A stretch of DNA of 64,000 nucleotides from an uncultured Draconibacterium sp. (GCF_963677565.1 NZ_OY781981.1:372001-436000); one strand, 5' to 3'; positions 17,780-26,352 are shown, numbered from the stretch's first letter. Notes: generated by a model from the letters alone, not told the origin. Program-made: numbers and translations.

Positions 17780-18052
17780 TTGATTTCAAACGCGTTTTTT
17801 TTCGTCCTCAGCAGCTGTGGAAGCTTTCAAACGCATTTTATTTCACCCTCAGGCAACTGATATCGGTTTCAAACACGTTTTTTCCCTTCCAGACGCAGTG
17901 AATATCGGTTTCAAACACGTTTTTTTTCGCCCTCACGCGAGGGAAGTTGGTTTCAAATGCGTTTTTTCTCATGCCTACGACGTTAATATTGGTTTCAAAC
18001 GCATTTTTTCTTATGCCCACGACGATGATATCGGTTTCAAACGGGTTTTGGA
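17780..18052. repeat. Seven-unit tandem repeat, 42-bp period
   Basis: The core TTTCAAACGCGTTTTTT (variants CACG, TGCG, CGCA) recurs with TTTC at 17784, 17825, 17867, 17909, 17951, 17993 and 18035; six steps of 41-42 bp. The core contains the palindrome AAACGCGTTT. Between cores the sequence is variable. The period is 14 codons, so open frames on both strands (for example minus 17838-18158 with repeated KNAFETN) look repetitive, but neither has a convincing start or signal. I treat it as non-coding repeat DNA of the type scattered in this phylum. Confidence 0.7.
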
Positions 18053-18293
18053 GGGCCATCATTTGCGTAGGGAAACAAAAAAATTGCTTGTTGCCGGCTT
18101 TTACCTTTGGCAAAGTTGCAGTAAAACCTGTTTTATGTGGGCTGCCCCTCGTTTGCAACTGCCAGTTCCGGGAGTAACCGGGAAGGGGTTTCTATATAAA
18201 TGATCTTGGAGATGCCGGAGGCATCGAGGTGTATGCCCTGTAACGAACAAGAAAGATTCGACTCCGGCCGGAATCGTACCGACAATCAATATT
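18053..18293. other. Non-coding stretch between tandem repeat and STAS-like gene
   Basis: No supported gene. It holds the left copy of a 19-bp inverted repeat (18141-18159) whose partner lies at 18828-18846, beyond the STAS-like gene. Confidence 0.4.
18141..18159 (+). repeat. Left 19-bp inverted repeat around STAS-like gene
   Basis: GCTGCCCCTCGTTTGCAAC; its reverse complement occurs at 18828-18846 with one mismatch. The pair bounds about 700 bp containing a single gene. Confidence 0.6.
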
Positions 18294-18755
18294 TTATTTG
18301 ATTTCCCTGCCATTACCAGACAAAGTGTTAGGCAGTGTTTTTACTGTATCTAAAAGTTTATTGATTTCTAATTCATTATTAACATTTAGCCATCGAATTG
18401 CAGATTCAATAGTTGTAAATGTTTTACCATTAATCGGAAGGCTTTTTGATACAAGCATTGCAAAGAGTGTCGTGTATACAACTTCATTTGGCTTCAGGGT
18501 CAAGTATGCAGCACGTCTTTTACCTGATACTTTATGCCCAACATAAAAATCAACAATTCTGTCTACGTCATCAGTATCCATTTGAAAATCAGCCTCTCTA
18601 AAATCGTGCAGAATCTTAAAGGTTGCATCAAAATCTGATTCCCTGGAAAGAAGATCTTTTAATGACATAATATCATTAATTGATATCATTCCAGAATAAT
18701 ACTCAATAATCATTTTATGATTTGCAATTATCTGATATGAGGCATATTTGTCCAC
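18294..18755 (-). CDS. STAS/SpoIIAA-like protein
   Basis: 153 residues, soluble. The pattern Y..IANHKMIIEYYSGMISINDIMSLKDLL followed by FKILHDFREADFQMD and an alternating alpha/beta layout resembles the SpoIIAA-like (STAS/SEC14) family seen in many Bacteroidota. In this family the D-x-R-x-A/D strand is typical (HDFREADF). Molecular role unknown; perhaps a small regulatory or lipid-binding protein. It sits alone, inside a pair of 19-bp inverted repeats. Confidence 0.6.
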   Translation of the reverse strand: MDKYASYQIIANHKMIIEYYSGMISINDIMSLKDLLSRESDFDATFKILHDFREADFQMDTDDVDRIVDFYVGHKVSGKRRAAYLTLKPNEVVYTTLFAMLVSKSLPINGKTFTTIESAIRWLNVNNELEINKLLDTVKTLPNTLSGNGREIK

Positions 18756-18827
18756 GATTAAATTTTAACTGGTTAGCCATTCTAAATATAGGTTATTTAT
18801 TCCAATATCTCCCTCTCTCCTAACCTC

Positions 18828-18846
18828 GTTACAAACGAGGGGCAGC
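18828..18846 (-). repeat. Right 19-bp inverted repeat around STAS-like gene
   Basis: GTTACAAACGAGGGGCAGC, the reverse complement of 18141-18159 with one mismatch. It overlaps its own small hairpin CCTCGTT/AACGAGG at 18824-18840. Confidence 0.6.
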
Positions 18847-18858
18847 AGTGGAACCTGC

Positions 18859-19242
18859 TTACTGATGAATCCGTATCCACTCAACAGATGAATCATCGGT
18901 AAATTTAACCACCATAAATTTGCTGTGCAGCGGCCAGAAGAGCAATCGCTCCTGTTTTATAAGGTAATAAATGTAGTTTTCGCTGCTGCGGTCGGGCTCG
19001 CCCAATAAATTTAGGATTTGTGGTTTCTGAAGTGTGCGGATGGTATCGTTGTAAACCACATCGTTTACCATCTTGTCGCGATACGGATATTTCCGCCCTT
19101 CTTTTGTTTCCCACTTTGTTTTGTCGAACACCAGCTCGCTGGCCGGTTTGTCGCTCATTCCCGCTTCGTAATTCTTCACATCCTGATTACAGGCCACACA
19201 AAAAACAAATACGATGATGCTTAACAGTTTTTGCGCTTTCAT
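18859..19242 (-). CDS. BamE/SmpA-like lipoprotein
   Basis: 127 residues. The signal peptide ends at FCVAC, giving a lipoprotein. LQKPQILNLLGEPDRS...YYLIKQ...LLFWPLHSKFMVVKFTDD has the helix-turn-GxP-beta layout of the SmpA/OmlA (BamE) fold. It directly follows the two acyltransferase genes (12 bp after the nearer one) and may share their transcript. The role in outer-membrane assembly is inferred from fold only. Confidence 0.65.
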   Translation of the reverse strand: MKAQKLLSIIVFVFCVACNQDVKNYEAGMSDKPASELVFDKTKWETKEGRKYPYRDKMVNDVVYNDTIRTLQKPQILNLLGEPDRSSENYIYYLIKQERLLFWPLHSKFMVVKFTDDSSVEWIRIHQ

Positions 19243-19254
19243 AGGTCCAAGAGC

Positions 19255-20199
19255 TTACATAGTGAGTTCAATTCCCTCGGGACGCGAATGTTTCCAGCGG
19301 CGGTGCGACCACAAATAATACTCGGGTGTTTCGCGTATCACCTCTTCCATTTTACGAATATAGGTAAGCAATATATCTTTCGATTCCACTTTCGAAGGAT
19401 CTTCAAAAAGCAACGAAAAATCGGCTTCGTAATGCCCACGCTTTAACTTTTTCAGATGCAAGAAAAATATGGGTTGATTGGTTTTAATGGCAATCTTTTC
19501 GGGGCCGGTAAAAAACGGCGCCTCGCGGTTTAAAAACATCGTCCAGAATGGCGAATTGGCAGGAGGAGTCTGATCGGCTGCCAACCACAAAACAGCAGGC
19601 TCGCCACGTCGCACATACTCAATGGCTGCTCGTGCCGATTTGTGCACAGGTACCGACTCGCCTCCCCATTTACCTCTCGAATGCTCAATATACTTTTCGA
19701 AAGCCATATTGCCACGAATCGGATTTACAATCATTAGCAGTTTATGGGCAGCCTTTGTTTGTATTGAGCTACACCACTCCCAGTTATTGTAATGAAAACC
19801 AAGTAGCATAATGCTCCGGCCTTTCTCGGCAAACCGAATTGTTGGCTCCAGTCCTTTAACCGTTAATCGTTTATCCATCTGCTTTTCGCTCATGCTGTGC
19901 AGCTTAATAGTTTCCAACGAAAAGTCGCAGAAATGGCGGTAATATCGCGCCATGATTTTTTCAATTCCCTGCTCGCTCTTTTCCGGGAACGCATGACGCA
20001 AATTATCAAGGATCACCTTCTTCCGGTAGCCAATTGCATAGCGAACAATAAGATAGAAAAAGTCGGCAATACCGTAAATCATCCAAAATGGCAGAACGGA
20101 AACCAGTTTTAACAGCAATACTACAAAGCCGTTTAGTGTGCGTTTAAAAAATCCTTCGTGATACCGTTTATCTTTTTTGCGTAAACTTTCGTCAACCAT
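19255..20199 (-). CDS. LpxL/HtrB-type lipid A acyltransferase (copy 1)
   Basis: 314 residues. Adds a secondary fatty acyl chain to lipid A or a related lipid at the inner membrane. One hydrophobic N-terminal anchor is followed by NLRHAFPEKSE, the catalytic HX4E motif GFHYNNWEW, the KWGGE region, LAADQTPP and the closing YLWSHRRWKH that is diagnostic for bacterial LpxL-family enzymes. It lies 12 bp downstream of its paralogue at 20212-21147. Confidence 0.88.
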   Translation of the reverse strand: MVDESLRKKDKRYHEGFFKRTLNGFVVLLLKLVSVLPFWMIYGIADFFYLIVRYAIGYRKKVILDNLRHAFPEKSEQGIEKIMARYYRHFCDFSLETIKLHSMSEKQMDKRLTVKGLEPTIRFAEKGRSIMLLGFHYNNWEWCSSIQTKAAHKLLMIVNPIRGNMAFEKYIEHSRGKWGGESVPVHKSARAAIEYVRRGEPAVLWLAADQTPPANSPFWTMFLNREAPFFTGPEKIAIKTNQPIFFLHLKKLKRGHYEADFSLLFEDPSKVESKDILLTYIRKMEEVIRETPEYYLWSHRRWKHSRPEGIELTM

Positions 20200-20211
20200 T
20201 CTGTAATATTC

Positions 20212-21147
20212 TTATTGAATTAAAACTGTCTCTTCCGGACGTTTGTGCTTCCATCGTTTATGGCTCCAAAGATAATACTCCGGATTTGTTTTTATCACCT
20301 CCTCCATTTTTTCGATGTAGCGCAACAATATCTGGTCGGCATCCATTTTTGCAGGTTCCTCAACCAGCAACTCATAACAATACTCGTATTTGCCCCGTCC
20401 TAAACGTTTGGCATATTGAAAAAATACAGGCTGATTTGTTTTTTGTGCAATTTTTACCGGCCCGGAGAAAAAGGCGGCTTCACGATTTAGAAACATGGCC
20501 CACGTTTGCGAGCTGGCCAAAGCACTCTGGTCTGCTATTAATCCAACAACAACCGGTTCTTTACTGCTAAAATACTGAAAGGTTACTTTTGCTGCACGCC
20601 CCATTTGTACGGCTTCTCCTCCCCATTTTTCGCGCGCTTTTTGCAGAAAATCGTCCATTGGCTGGTTATCGCGCATTTTGTTGTAAACCATCAGTAACTT
20701 ACAATTTAATTGCTGCTGTAACGCACCCGACCATTCCCAGTTATTGTAATGAAAAGCCAGCAATATCGCCCCGTTTCGTTTTACGGCTAAATCATTTAAT
20801 TCTTTCGTTCCCAAGAATTTCATACGTTTCTCCAACTCCTTTTCCGACAAACGATAAAGTTTAATACTCTCTAACGAAACATCGCAGAAATAGCGGTAAA
20901 ACTTATTTCGTAGATGCAGAATTTCCTTATCATTTTTATCGGGGAAAGCGTGTTTCAGGTTAGCTTTTATTACTTCGCTACGGTACTTTATTATACCTTT
21001 AATTAAGATGTAACACACTTCAGAAAGAAAATACAAACAGCCAAATGGAAGCAGTGCAATTGTTTTTAGCAACACAACAACAACCCATTTCCCGGGATAG
21101 TTAAAAAGACCTGATGATTTTCGATTTTGTTTATTTTCCTTGTTCAT
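20212..21147 (-). CDS. LpxL/HtrB-type lipid A acyltransferase (copy 2)
   Basis: 311 residues with the same motifs as its neighbour: NLKHAFPDKND, AFHYNNWEW (HX4E), KWGGEAV, LIADQSAL and YLWSHKRWKH. The tandem pair probably arose by duplication and may add different acyl chains. CAAAACTA at 21192-21199, the reverse of TAnnTTTG, lies 45 bp upstream and may be the -7 box of this two- or three-gene operon. Confidence 0.88.
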   Translation of the reverse strand: MNKENKQNRKSSGLFNYPGKWVVVVLLKTIALLPFGCLYFLSEVCYILIKGIIKYRSEVIKANLKHAFPDKNDKEILHLRNKFYRYFCDVSLESIKLYRLSEKELEKRMKFLGTKELNDLAVKRNGAILLAFHYNNWEWSGALQQQLNCKLLMVYNKMRDNQPMDDFLQKAREKWGGEAVQMGRAAKVTFQYFSSKEPVVVGLIADQSALASSQTWAMFLNREAAFFSGPVKIAQKTNQPVFFQYAKRLGRGKYEYCYELLVEEPAKMDADQILLRYIEKMEEVIKTNPEYYLWSHKRWKHKRPEETVLIQ

Positions 21148-21353
21148 TGCGTGTAATGCAAGCCCTGTTAAAATAGCTTAAAAAGCAGTTTCAAAACTAC
21201 ACTTTTAAGCTTAAATACGCTAAAAATATTTTTATATTCGGTTGATGAAAACTAGTAATATGAAACGAGTATGTATATTATTCGCCTCCAATAATATGAC
21301 TAAAATTATGCGAGTTACATACTATACTTTTGAGAACAAAAAATTTTAATCGT

Positions 21354-22130
21354 ATGAAAACAACACTTGCACTAATTTTTCTTTTGTTGGGCTTTAATAC
21401 AATTGCACAAAATACATTCATTGCACACCGTGGCGCCTCCTACCTTGCTCCCGAAAATACTGTTGCCTCGGCTAAACTGGCATGGGAACTGGGCGCTGAT
21501 GCGGTGGAAGTTGATGTACATTTATCGAAAGATAACCGTGTAATGGTTATTCACGACAAGGACACGAAGCGAACATGCAGCAGCAAAACAAACCTGACGA
21601 TAGCTAAAACTCCATCGATTTTATTGCGGGATTTGGATGCCGGATCGTGGAAAGGTGAAGATTTTGAGGGTGAGAAAATACCATTCTTGTCGGAAATTAT
21701 TGAAACGGTACCTGTTGGAAAAACGCTGGTTGTTGAAATAAAAGCAGGTGGAGATGATATTATCCCTGCTCTTAGCCGCACCATTGAAAAGAGTGGAAAG
21801 ATTGATCAAATTGTATTTATTAGTTTTGGATGGGACACAATCTTAAAAACCCATGCAGAATTTCCGGATAATAAATGTTACTGGCTAAGTTCGTTAAAAC
21901 CCGGAGTAAAGAAAAAAATGGAACAGGCTGCCGATAAAGGGCTGACAGGTGTTAACCTAAAATATTCGATTATCGACGAGGAAATTATGGCACATGCCAA
22001 TGCTTTTAACCTGGAAGTACTTACCTGGACTGTTGATGATCCGTCCGAAGCACAACGTCTTACCGACATTGGCGTTACCGGCCTTACAACCAACCGGCCA
22101 AAATGGTTAAAAGAACAAATGAATAAATAA
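21354..22130 (+). CDS. Glycerophosphodiester phosphodiesterase, exported
   Basis: 258 residues. Hydrolyses glycerophosphodiesters to glycerol-3-phosphate and an alcohol in the periplasm. A Sec signal peptide (LALIFLLLGFNTIAQ) precedes the TIM-barrel motif FIAHRGASYLAPENT with catalytic His, EVDVHLSKDNRVMVIHD with metal-binding Glu/Asp and second His, and WTVDD near the end. The open frame begins at a TTG at 21330, but the ATG at 21354 gives the proper signal peptide. Confidence 0.9.
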   Translation: MKTTLALIFLLLGFNTIAQNTFIAHRGASYLAPENTVASAKLAWELGADAVEVDVHLSKDNRVMVIHDKDTKRTCSSKTNLTIAKTPSILLRDLDAGSWKGEDFEGEKIPFLSEIIETVPVGKTLVVEIKAGGDDIIPALSRTIEKSGKIDQIVFISFGWDTILKTHAEFPDNKCYWLSSLKPGVKKKMEQAADKGLTGVNLKYSIIDEEIMAHANAFNLEVLTWTVDDPSEAQRLTDIGVTGLTTNRPKWLKEQMNK

Positions 22131-22489
22131 AAAAGGGGCCTCTCCAGCTTGAGACCCCTTCCGGTAATCATCTTCAATCACCTATTGGTAGGAATACCTA
22201 TTGATTGTTAAAATCCATTTACAAACGGTGCTCCAAAAATTGTTAAACCCTGCTAATAAAGTGGAAGAAGTGTTAAGTTTATAAATAACAAAGGGCTGCC
22301 CTTTAAAAAGACAACCCAAAGTTTCTGACGTTTTCTGAATACTGTTTCTGTTATTCTTACAGCTTTAATTTCCTAACCACATTTCAAAAATAGTTGATAA
22401 TTGTGTTAAGGCGATTTAACTAAGACAAATTATTGTTAAACAATTAATAGTAATGTTAAAATTGTTAATTCCTGCAATAAAAAACACCA
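22131..22489. other. Convergent intergenic region with hairpins
   Basis: No gene seen. Just after the phosphodiesterase stop, AAGGGGCCTC (22133-22142) pairs with GAGACCCCTT (22151-22160), a possible terminator though without a T-run on the plus strand. AAAGGGC/GCCCTTT at 22290-22304 forms a second compact palindrome. The rest is AT-rich. Confidence 0.4.
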
Positions 22490-23098
22490 CTACGCAGAAT
22501 GATTTTGAGCAACCACCAAATGAAAAGCACCTTTTCCCACTACCTTTAATCGTTGGGGCGCAAATCCGTTTGCGGGCAATATCGTTTTTAAACCACCGGC
22601 TTCCGAATAACTCTTAAAATTTTTGTTGTGCTCAATCCCCGCCAGAAACTCGGCGACTTTACTGCCAACACCAACGTAATTATTTGGCAGAGGAACAGCA
22701 TAATCCAGCACTACTATTTTCTCAGCGATTTTTTTCACCTCGCCCAGAATGGCTTTCTCTAATCCCGGATTAAACTGGTGCAAAGCCATTGATAAAATAG
22801 CCACATCAAATTTTTGCTGATAAAAAAGGCTTAGGTCAGTAGCATCACCAACAATAAACGAAGCATTGGTGATCCCTTCTTTCCTGGCTTTATTTGTGGC
22901 ACAACTTATCATCGATGCAGAGAGGTCAACGCCGGTAACCGATTTGGCTTTATCAGCAAGTTCAAACAACTGTGCCCCGGTTCCGCAGGCAATGTCAATT
23001 ACGGTGTCGCCTTTTTTAATCTCAAGAGCCAGGCGCTTCCTCAGATTACTGAGAAGCGGATCAATAATGGTGCTGTATATAAAGCCTGTTTCCAGCAT
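22490..23098 (-). CDS. Class I SAM-dependent methyltransferase
   Basis: 202 residues. The SAM-binding signature VIDIACGTGAQLFELA is followed by VTGVDLSASMI and FIVGDATDLS, then FDVAILSMALHQ, as in UbiE/MenG-type Rossmann methyltransferases. The substrate is not evident. It is divergent from the ChaN-like gene, with a symmetrical operator-like sequence between the two starts. Confidence 0.8.
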   Translation of the reverse strand: MLETGFIYSTIIDPLLSNLRKRLALEIKKGDTVIDIACGTGAQLFELADKAKSVTGVDLSASMISCATNKARKEGITNASFIVGDATDLSLFYQQKFDVAILSMALHQFNPGLEKAILGEVKKIAEKIVVLDYAVPLPNNYVGVGSKVAEFLAGIEHNKNFKSYSEAGGLKTILPANGFAPQRLKVVGKGAFHLVVAQNHSA

Positions 23099-23111
23099 TT
23101 AATTATCTTCT

Positions 23112-23132
23112 ACTTCATAAACTGTATGAAGT
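23112..23132. promoter_or_regulatory. Operator-like inverted repeat between divergent genes
   Basis: Perfect 8-bp arms ACTTCATA and TATGAAGT around a 5-bp centre AACTG, placed 13 bp from the methyltransferase start and about 37 bp from the ChaN-like start. The size suits a dimeric repressor; the regulator is unknown. Confidence 0.45.
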
Positions 23133-23168
23133 TTCTTTTGTTGTAATGTATGTTTAAAAATAATCATA

Positions 23169-24035
23169 ATGAAGAACATCCTGATTTTTAGTATCGTCTC
23201 TTTTGTTTTATTGTCCTCCTTCAAATCGAACAAACCGGCCTACCTGCTCTTTAACAAAGAAGGCAAAGCAGTAAAATACGAGAAAATGCTTAAAGAAATT
23301 GAAGATGCTGACATCGTATTGTTTGGCGAATTGCACGACAATCCAATTTCGCATTGGTTACAACTTGAGCTCACCAAAGAACTGTATCAGCAAAACGGTA
23401 AAAACCTGGTTTTGGGTGCTGAAATGTTTGAAAGCGACAACCAGGTAATCATGGATGAATACCTCTCTGGAAAAATATCGCAACGTAATTTTGAAGACGA
23501 AATACGTTTATGGCCCAATTATAAAACCGATTACAAACCGCTGGTAGAGTTTGCCAAAGACAGCGGACTTTATTTTGTTGCTACCAACGTTCCACGTCGT
23601 TATGCATCGTTGGTAAACAAGCAAGGTTTTGAAGGGCTGGAAGAGCTTTCTGACGAAGCAAAAGCATTCTTGCCGCCACTTCCGCCTGCTTACGATCCAA
23701 CATTGGATTGTTATGCCAGCATGATGAAAATGGAAGGAATGGGCAGTCATGTAACTCCGAATTTCCCAAAAGCACAAGCCATAAAAGATGCGACTATGGC
23801 ACATTTTATCCTGAAAAACTGGGAGCCGGGAAAAGTGCTTTTGCATTACCACGGAGCCTATCACTCGCAAAATTTTGAAAGCATTTACTGGTACCTGAAA
23901 CACGAAAATCCGAGGTTAAAAATTGTTACCATTCATTCGGTAACTCAGGATGATATTTCGGAACTTACAGAAGATAATACGGGTGCTGCAGATTTTACGA
24001 TTTGTGTGGATGAAGATATGACCAGAACACGATAA
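23169..24035 (+). CDS. ChaN-like exported protein
   Basis: 288 residues. The ChaN/Tiki-like superfamily includes heme-binding lipoproteins of iron uptake. Visible motifs are VLFGELHDNPISHWLQLEL, EMFESDNQ, the central VATNVPRRYASLV and AHFILKNW...VLLHYHGAYHS. The N-terminus is a hydrophobic signal peptide (IFSIVSFVLLSSF) without an obvious lipobox cysteine. A heme or metal role is family knowledge, not shown by the sequence. A strong hairpin follows the stop. Confidence 0.8.
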   Translation: MKNILIFSIVSFVLLSSFKSNKPAYLLFNKEGKAVKYEKMLKEIEDADIVLFGELHDNPISHWLQLELTKELYQQNGKNLVLGAEMFESDNQVIMDEYLSGKISQRNFEDEIRLWPNYKTDYKPLVEFAKDSGLYFVATNVPRRYASLVNKQGFEGLEELSDEAKAFLPPLPPAYDPTLDCYASMMKMEGMGSHVTPNFPKAQAIKDATMAHFILKNWEPGKVLLHYHGAYHSQNFESIYWYLKHENPRLKIVTIHSVTQDDISELTEDNTGAADFTICVDEDMTRTR

Positions 24036-24036
24036 A

Positions 24037-24064
24037 AAAAGCAGGAGCCTGGAATCCTGCTTTT
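24037..24064 (+). terminator. Terminator after ChaN-like gene
   Basis: Perfect 10-bp arms AAAAGCAGGA and TCCTGCTTTT with an 8-nt loop, directly after the stop codon. Confidence 0.75.
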
Positions 24065-24151
24065 ATAAATTTCGTGTGACCGGAGAACGTCTTAATTCTC
24101 TTTTCATGCTTTTTAAAGCACCTGTAAGTTATAGCAGGAAAGCCTAAAAGT

Positions 24152-24173
24152 AAATACCTAATATTGGGTATTT
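24152..24173. promoter_or_regulatory. 22-bp near-perfect palindrome upstream of PAS-LuxR gene
   Basis: Arms AAATACC and GGTATTT around the symmetrical centre AATATT; 20 of 22 positions are self-complementary. It lies 46 bp upstream of the regulator's ATG, which suggests autoregulation or control by another dimer. Confidence 0.5.
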
Positions 24174-24219
24174 TTACGTACATTGCAGGTTGGGAAGATT
24201 TCAAGAACTTCTATCAAAT

Positions 24220-24993
24220 ATGGATGAAAAGAGTATAAACAAAATAAAAAAAGCCTGGGAACCTAACAAAGTTGGGCGTCCGGTAAAAACAGAGCTATAC
24301 CTTAACATCATTGAACAAGTGGCCAATTTATTCTCGGCCGGAAGTTTCTACTATTACATCATGAACTTCGACACGCTTCAAATGGAGTTCGTAGATCCTC
24401 GTATTGAAGATGTTTTAGGATATAATGCCAAAGAATGGAGCCTTGACAAATTGTTTGAGCTGGTTCATCCGGAAGATTTAAAACAGATGCACGGTAAAGA
24501 AGCAAAAGCAGTTGATTTTATCCTGAACAGAATTTCGAAAGAAGAGATTTTGAAATACAAGGTGGTTTATGTTTTGCGACTTCGTCACGCCAACGGAAGT
24601 TATAAAACTATACTACAGCAATCGAAAACACTTACTATCTCCGAGGACGGGAAAGTGCAACAGGTACTGGGAATTCACACCGATGTTACCTATCTAAACA
24701 TGGCCGTAGACCATAAAATTTCGTTTATCGGCGATGGTCTTCCATCTTATTACTCGCTATCTACCGACGACAGTTTTCATCCTGAAGAACTTAACTACCA
24801 TACGCTCTTTACCTCACGCGAAAAAGAAATACTGGCTAATATTGCCGAAGGAAAAACATTTGGAGAAATTGCAGAAATACTAAACCTTTCGCCACACACT
24901 ATTAATACCCACAAAAAAAATATCCTGAAAAAAACGGATTGCAATAACACAACAGAGTTGATTGCGCGTTGCGTTCGCGAAGGCGTGATATAA
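24220..24993 (+). CDS. PAS-LuxR transcriptional regulator
   Basis: 257 residues. A PAS-like sensory region (about 30-150: YYIMNFDTLQMEFVDPRIEDVLGY, HPEDL, then VLRLRHANGSYKTIL) is followed by a C-terminal LuxR helix-turn-helix (LTSREKEILANIAEGK-like, here SREKEILANIAEGKTFGEIA and LSPHTINTHKKNILKK). The ATG at 24220 is preferred over the TTG at 24190. No histidine kinase is adjacent, so it is probably a one-component regulator. Palindromes with ATACC/GGTAT arms stand both upstream and at the stop codon. Confidence 0.85.
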   Translation: MDEKSINKIKKAWEPNKVGRPVKTELYLNIIEQVANLFSAGSFYYYIMNFDTLQMEFVDPRIEDVLGYNAKEWSLDKLFELVHPEDLKQMHGKEAKAVDFILNRISKEEILKYKVVYVLRLRHANGSYKTILQQSKTLTISEDGKVQQVLGIHTDVTYLNMAVDHKISFIGDGLPSYYSLSTDDSFHPEELNYHTLFTSREKEILANIAEGKTFGEIAEILNLSPHTINTHKKNILKKTDCNNTTELIARCVREGVI

Positions 24994-25018
24994 TACCAAA
25001 TTGACCACAAATTGGTAT
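24993..25018. terminator. Convergent hairpin between PAS-LuxR gene and nadD
   Basis: ATACCAAATTG (24993-25003) pairs with CAAATTGGTAT (25008-25018) with one mismatch and a 4-nt loop. It lacks a T-run; it could terminate both converging genes or be a second regulator site. Confidence 0.4.
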
Positions 25019-25020
25019 AA

Positions 25021-25644
25021 CTACCGATAGAAATTCATTTCCTCCAGATATTCCCAACTTTTTTGCGGAAGAAAATGCCGCACATCTTTCCCCTCTTTTA
25101 TGGCTTTACGAATAAACGAAGATGATATTTCCATTAAAGGAGCATCTTTTGCAAGCGTAATATTTTTTTCTACCTGCACTTTTTGCGAATCAAAACCGGG
25201 ACGCGGATAAACGATTATTCCGTAATCCTCAAGAATCGTTTCGTAATTTTTCCACTTGTGAAAATTCTCCAGGTTATCCGACCCCATCAGAATTTTAAAA
25301 TGGTAATTAGGATGCTGATCTTTTAAATAAGCCAGTGTATCAACCGTGTAACTGGGTTTTGGCAAACTGAATTCAATGTTTGAAGCACGAAACCGATCGT
25401 CGCCGTCAACGGCACGATGTACCATTTCTAAACGTTGGTAATCATCCAGTAAATTGTTTTTCTTTTTTAGCGGATTTTGCGGCGATACCACAAACCAAAG
25501 CTGATCAATATCGGTATACTCCACCATATAATTGGCAATAGCCAAATGCCCGATATGTATGGGATTATAGCTACCAAAATACAGCCCAATCTTTAATTTC
25601 AGATTAGTTTTTGGTGCGAGTATGTCGGTAACGATATTACTCAT
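25021..25644 (-). CDS. nadD: Nicotinate-nucleotide adenylyltransferase
   Basis: 207 residues. Makes deamido-NAD from nicotinate mononucleotide and ATP. The nucleotidyltransferase motif GLYFGSYNPIHIGHLAIA contains the HxGH site, and ISSSFIRKAI is the C-terminal ISSTxIR motif; MGSDNLENFHKW is also typical. Last of the yicC-gmk-nadD run, 84 bp after gmk. The N-terminus is about 15 residues longer than common homologues, without a better internal start. Confidence 0.92.
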   Translation of the reverse strand: MSNIVTDILAPKTNLKLKIGLYFGSYNPIHIGHLAIANYMVEYTDIDQLWFVVSPQNPLKKKNNLLDDYQRLEMVHRAVDGDDRFRASNIEFSLPKPSYTVDTLAYLKDQHPNYHFKILMGSDNLENFHKWKNYETILEDYGIIVYPRPGFDSQKVQVEKNITLAKDAPLMEISSSFIRKAIKEGKDVRHFLPQKSWEYLEEMNFYR

Positions 25645-25728
25645 ATATATCTAAATTCCAATATTGAATACTCAATAATCAATAGCCAAATTTATAAATT
25701 CTACATTGAACATTCATTATTGGATATT

Positions 25729-26295
25729 TTACCTTTTCAGAAATTCAGTGATAATTGTTTCGGCTTCCACAAAAGCATCATCCAGGTTGTCGTTTACGAT
25801 TACCACATCAAAATGTGGGGCAAAACTCAACTCGTGTTCTGCTTTGGCAACACGCATAGCAATCTTTTCTTCGCTGTCGGTCGATCGGCCAACCAGCCGT
25901 TTACGCAACTCTTCAACCGAAGGAGGCTGCACAAAAACAGCCAGCGCCTCATCGCCGTAATATTTTTTAATGTTCAGCCCACCAACAACATCTACATCAA
26001 AAACCACGTTTTTACCTTGCTCGCGAATACGTTCCACTTCACTTTTTAGTGTACCGTAACTGGTTCCTTTGTACACTTCTTCCCACTCCAGAAACTCATC
26101 GTTTTCCACTTTTGCCAGAAACTCTTCACCCGATAAAAAGTAATAATCTTTTCCGTGTGTTTCTGTGTGTCGTGGTTCGCGACTGGTTGCCGATATTGAG
26201 AATTCAAGATCGAAACCTTGTTGTAATAAATGTTTTACGATGGTAGTTTTTCCGGCCCCCGATGGAGCTGAAAATATGATTAATTTTCCTTTCAT
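25729..26295 (-). CDS. gmk: Guanylate kinase
   Basis: 188 residues. Phosphorylates GMP to GDP. P-loop FSAPSGAGKTTIV, GMP-binding SATSREPR..E..GKDYYFLS, EWEEVYKGTSYGT and DVDVVGGLNIKKY are all in family order. Lies 57 bp after yicC and before nadD, an arrangement often seen in Bacteroidota. Confidence 0.95.
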   Translation of the reverse strand: MKGKLIIFSAPSGAGKTTIVKHLLQQGFDLEFSISATSREPRHTETHGKDYYFLSGEEFLAKVENDEFLEWEEVYKGTSYGTLKSEVERIREQGKNVVFDVDVVGGLNIKKYYGDEALAVFVQPPSVEELRKRLVGRSTDSEEKIAMRVAKAEHELSFAPHFDVVIVNDNLDDAFVEAETIITEFLKR

Positions 26296-26352
26296 TCTTT
26301 TAAGCTTCGAGCCTCGAGCTGCTAGCTACGAGATTTTCTAACTTTTGCCTTG

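Noticed and set aside
17780..18052. CRISPR array
   Set aside because: Period is 42 bp with a degenerate core and spacers related to each other; no cas genes are present, so it is a tandem repeat.
17817..18203. Repeat-containing protein genes on either strand
   Set aside because: Open frames on both strands follow from the 42-bp period; neither has a convincing start, signal or codon pattern.
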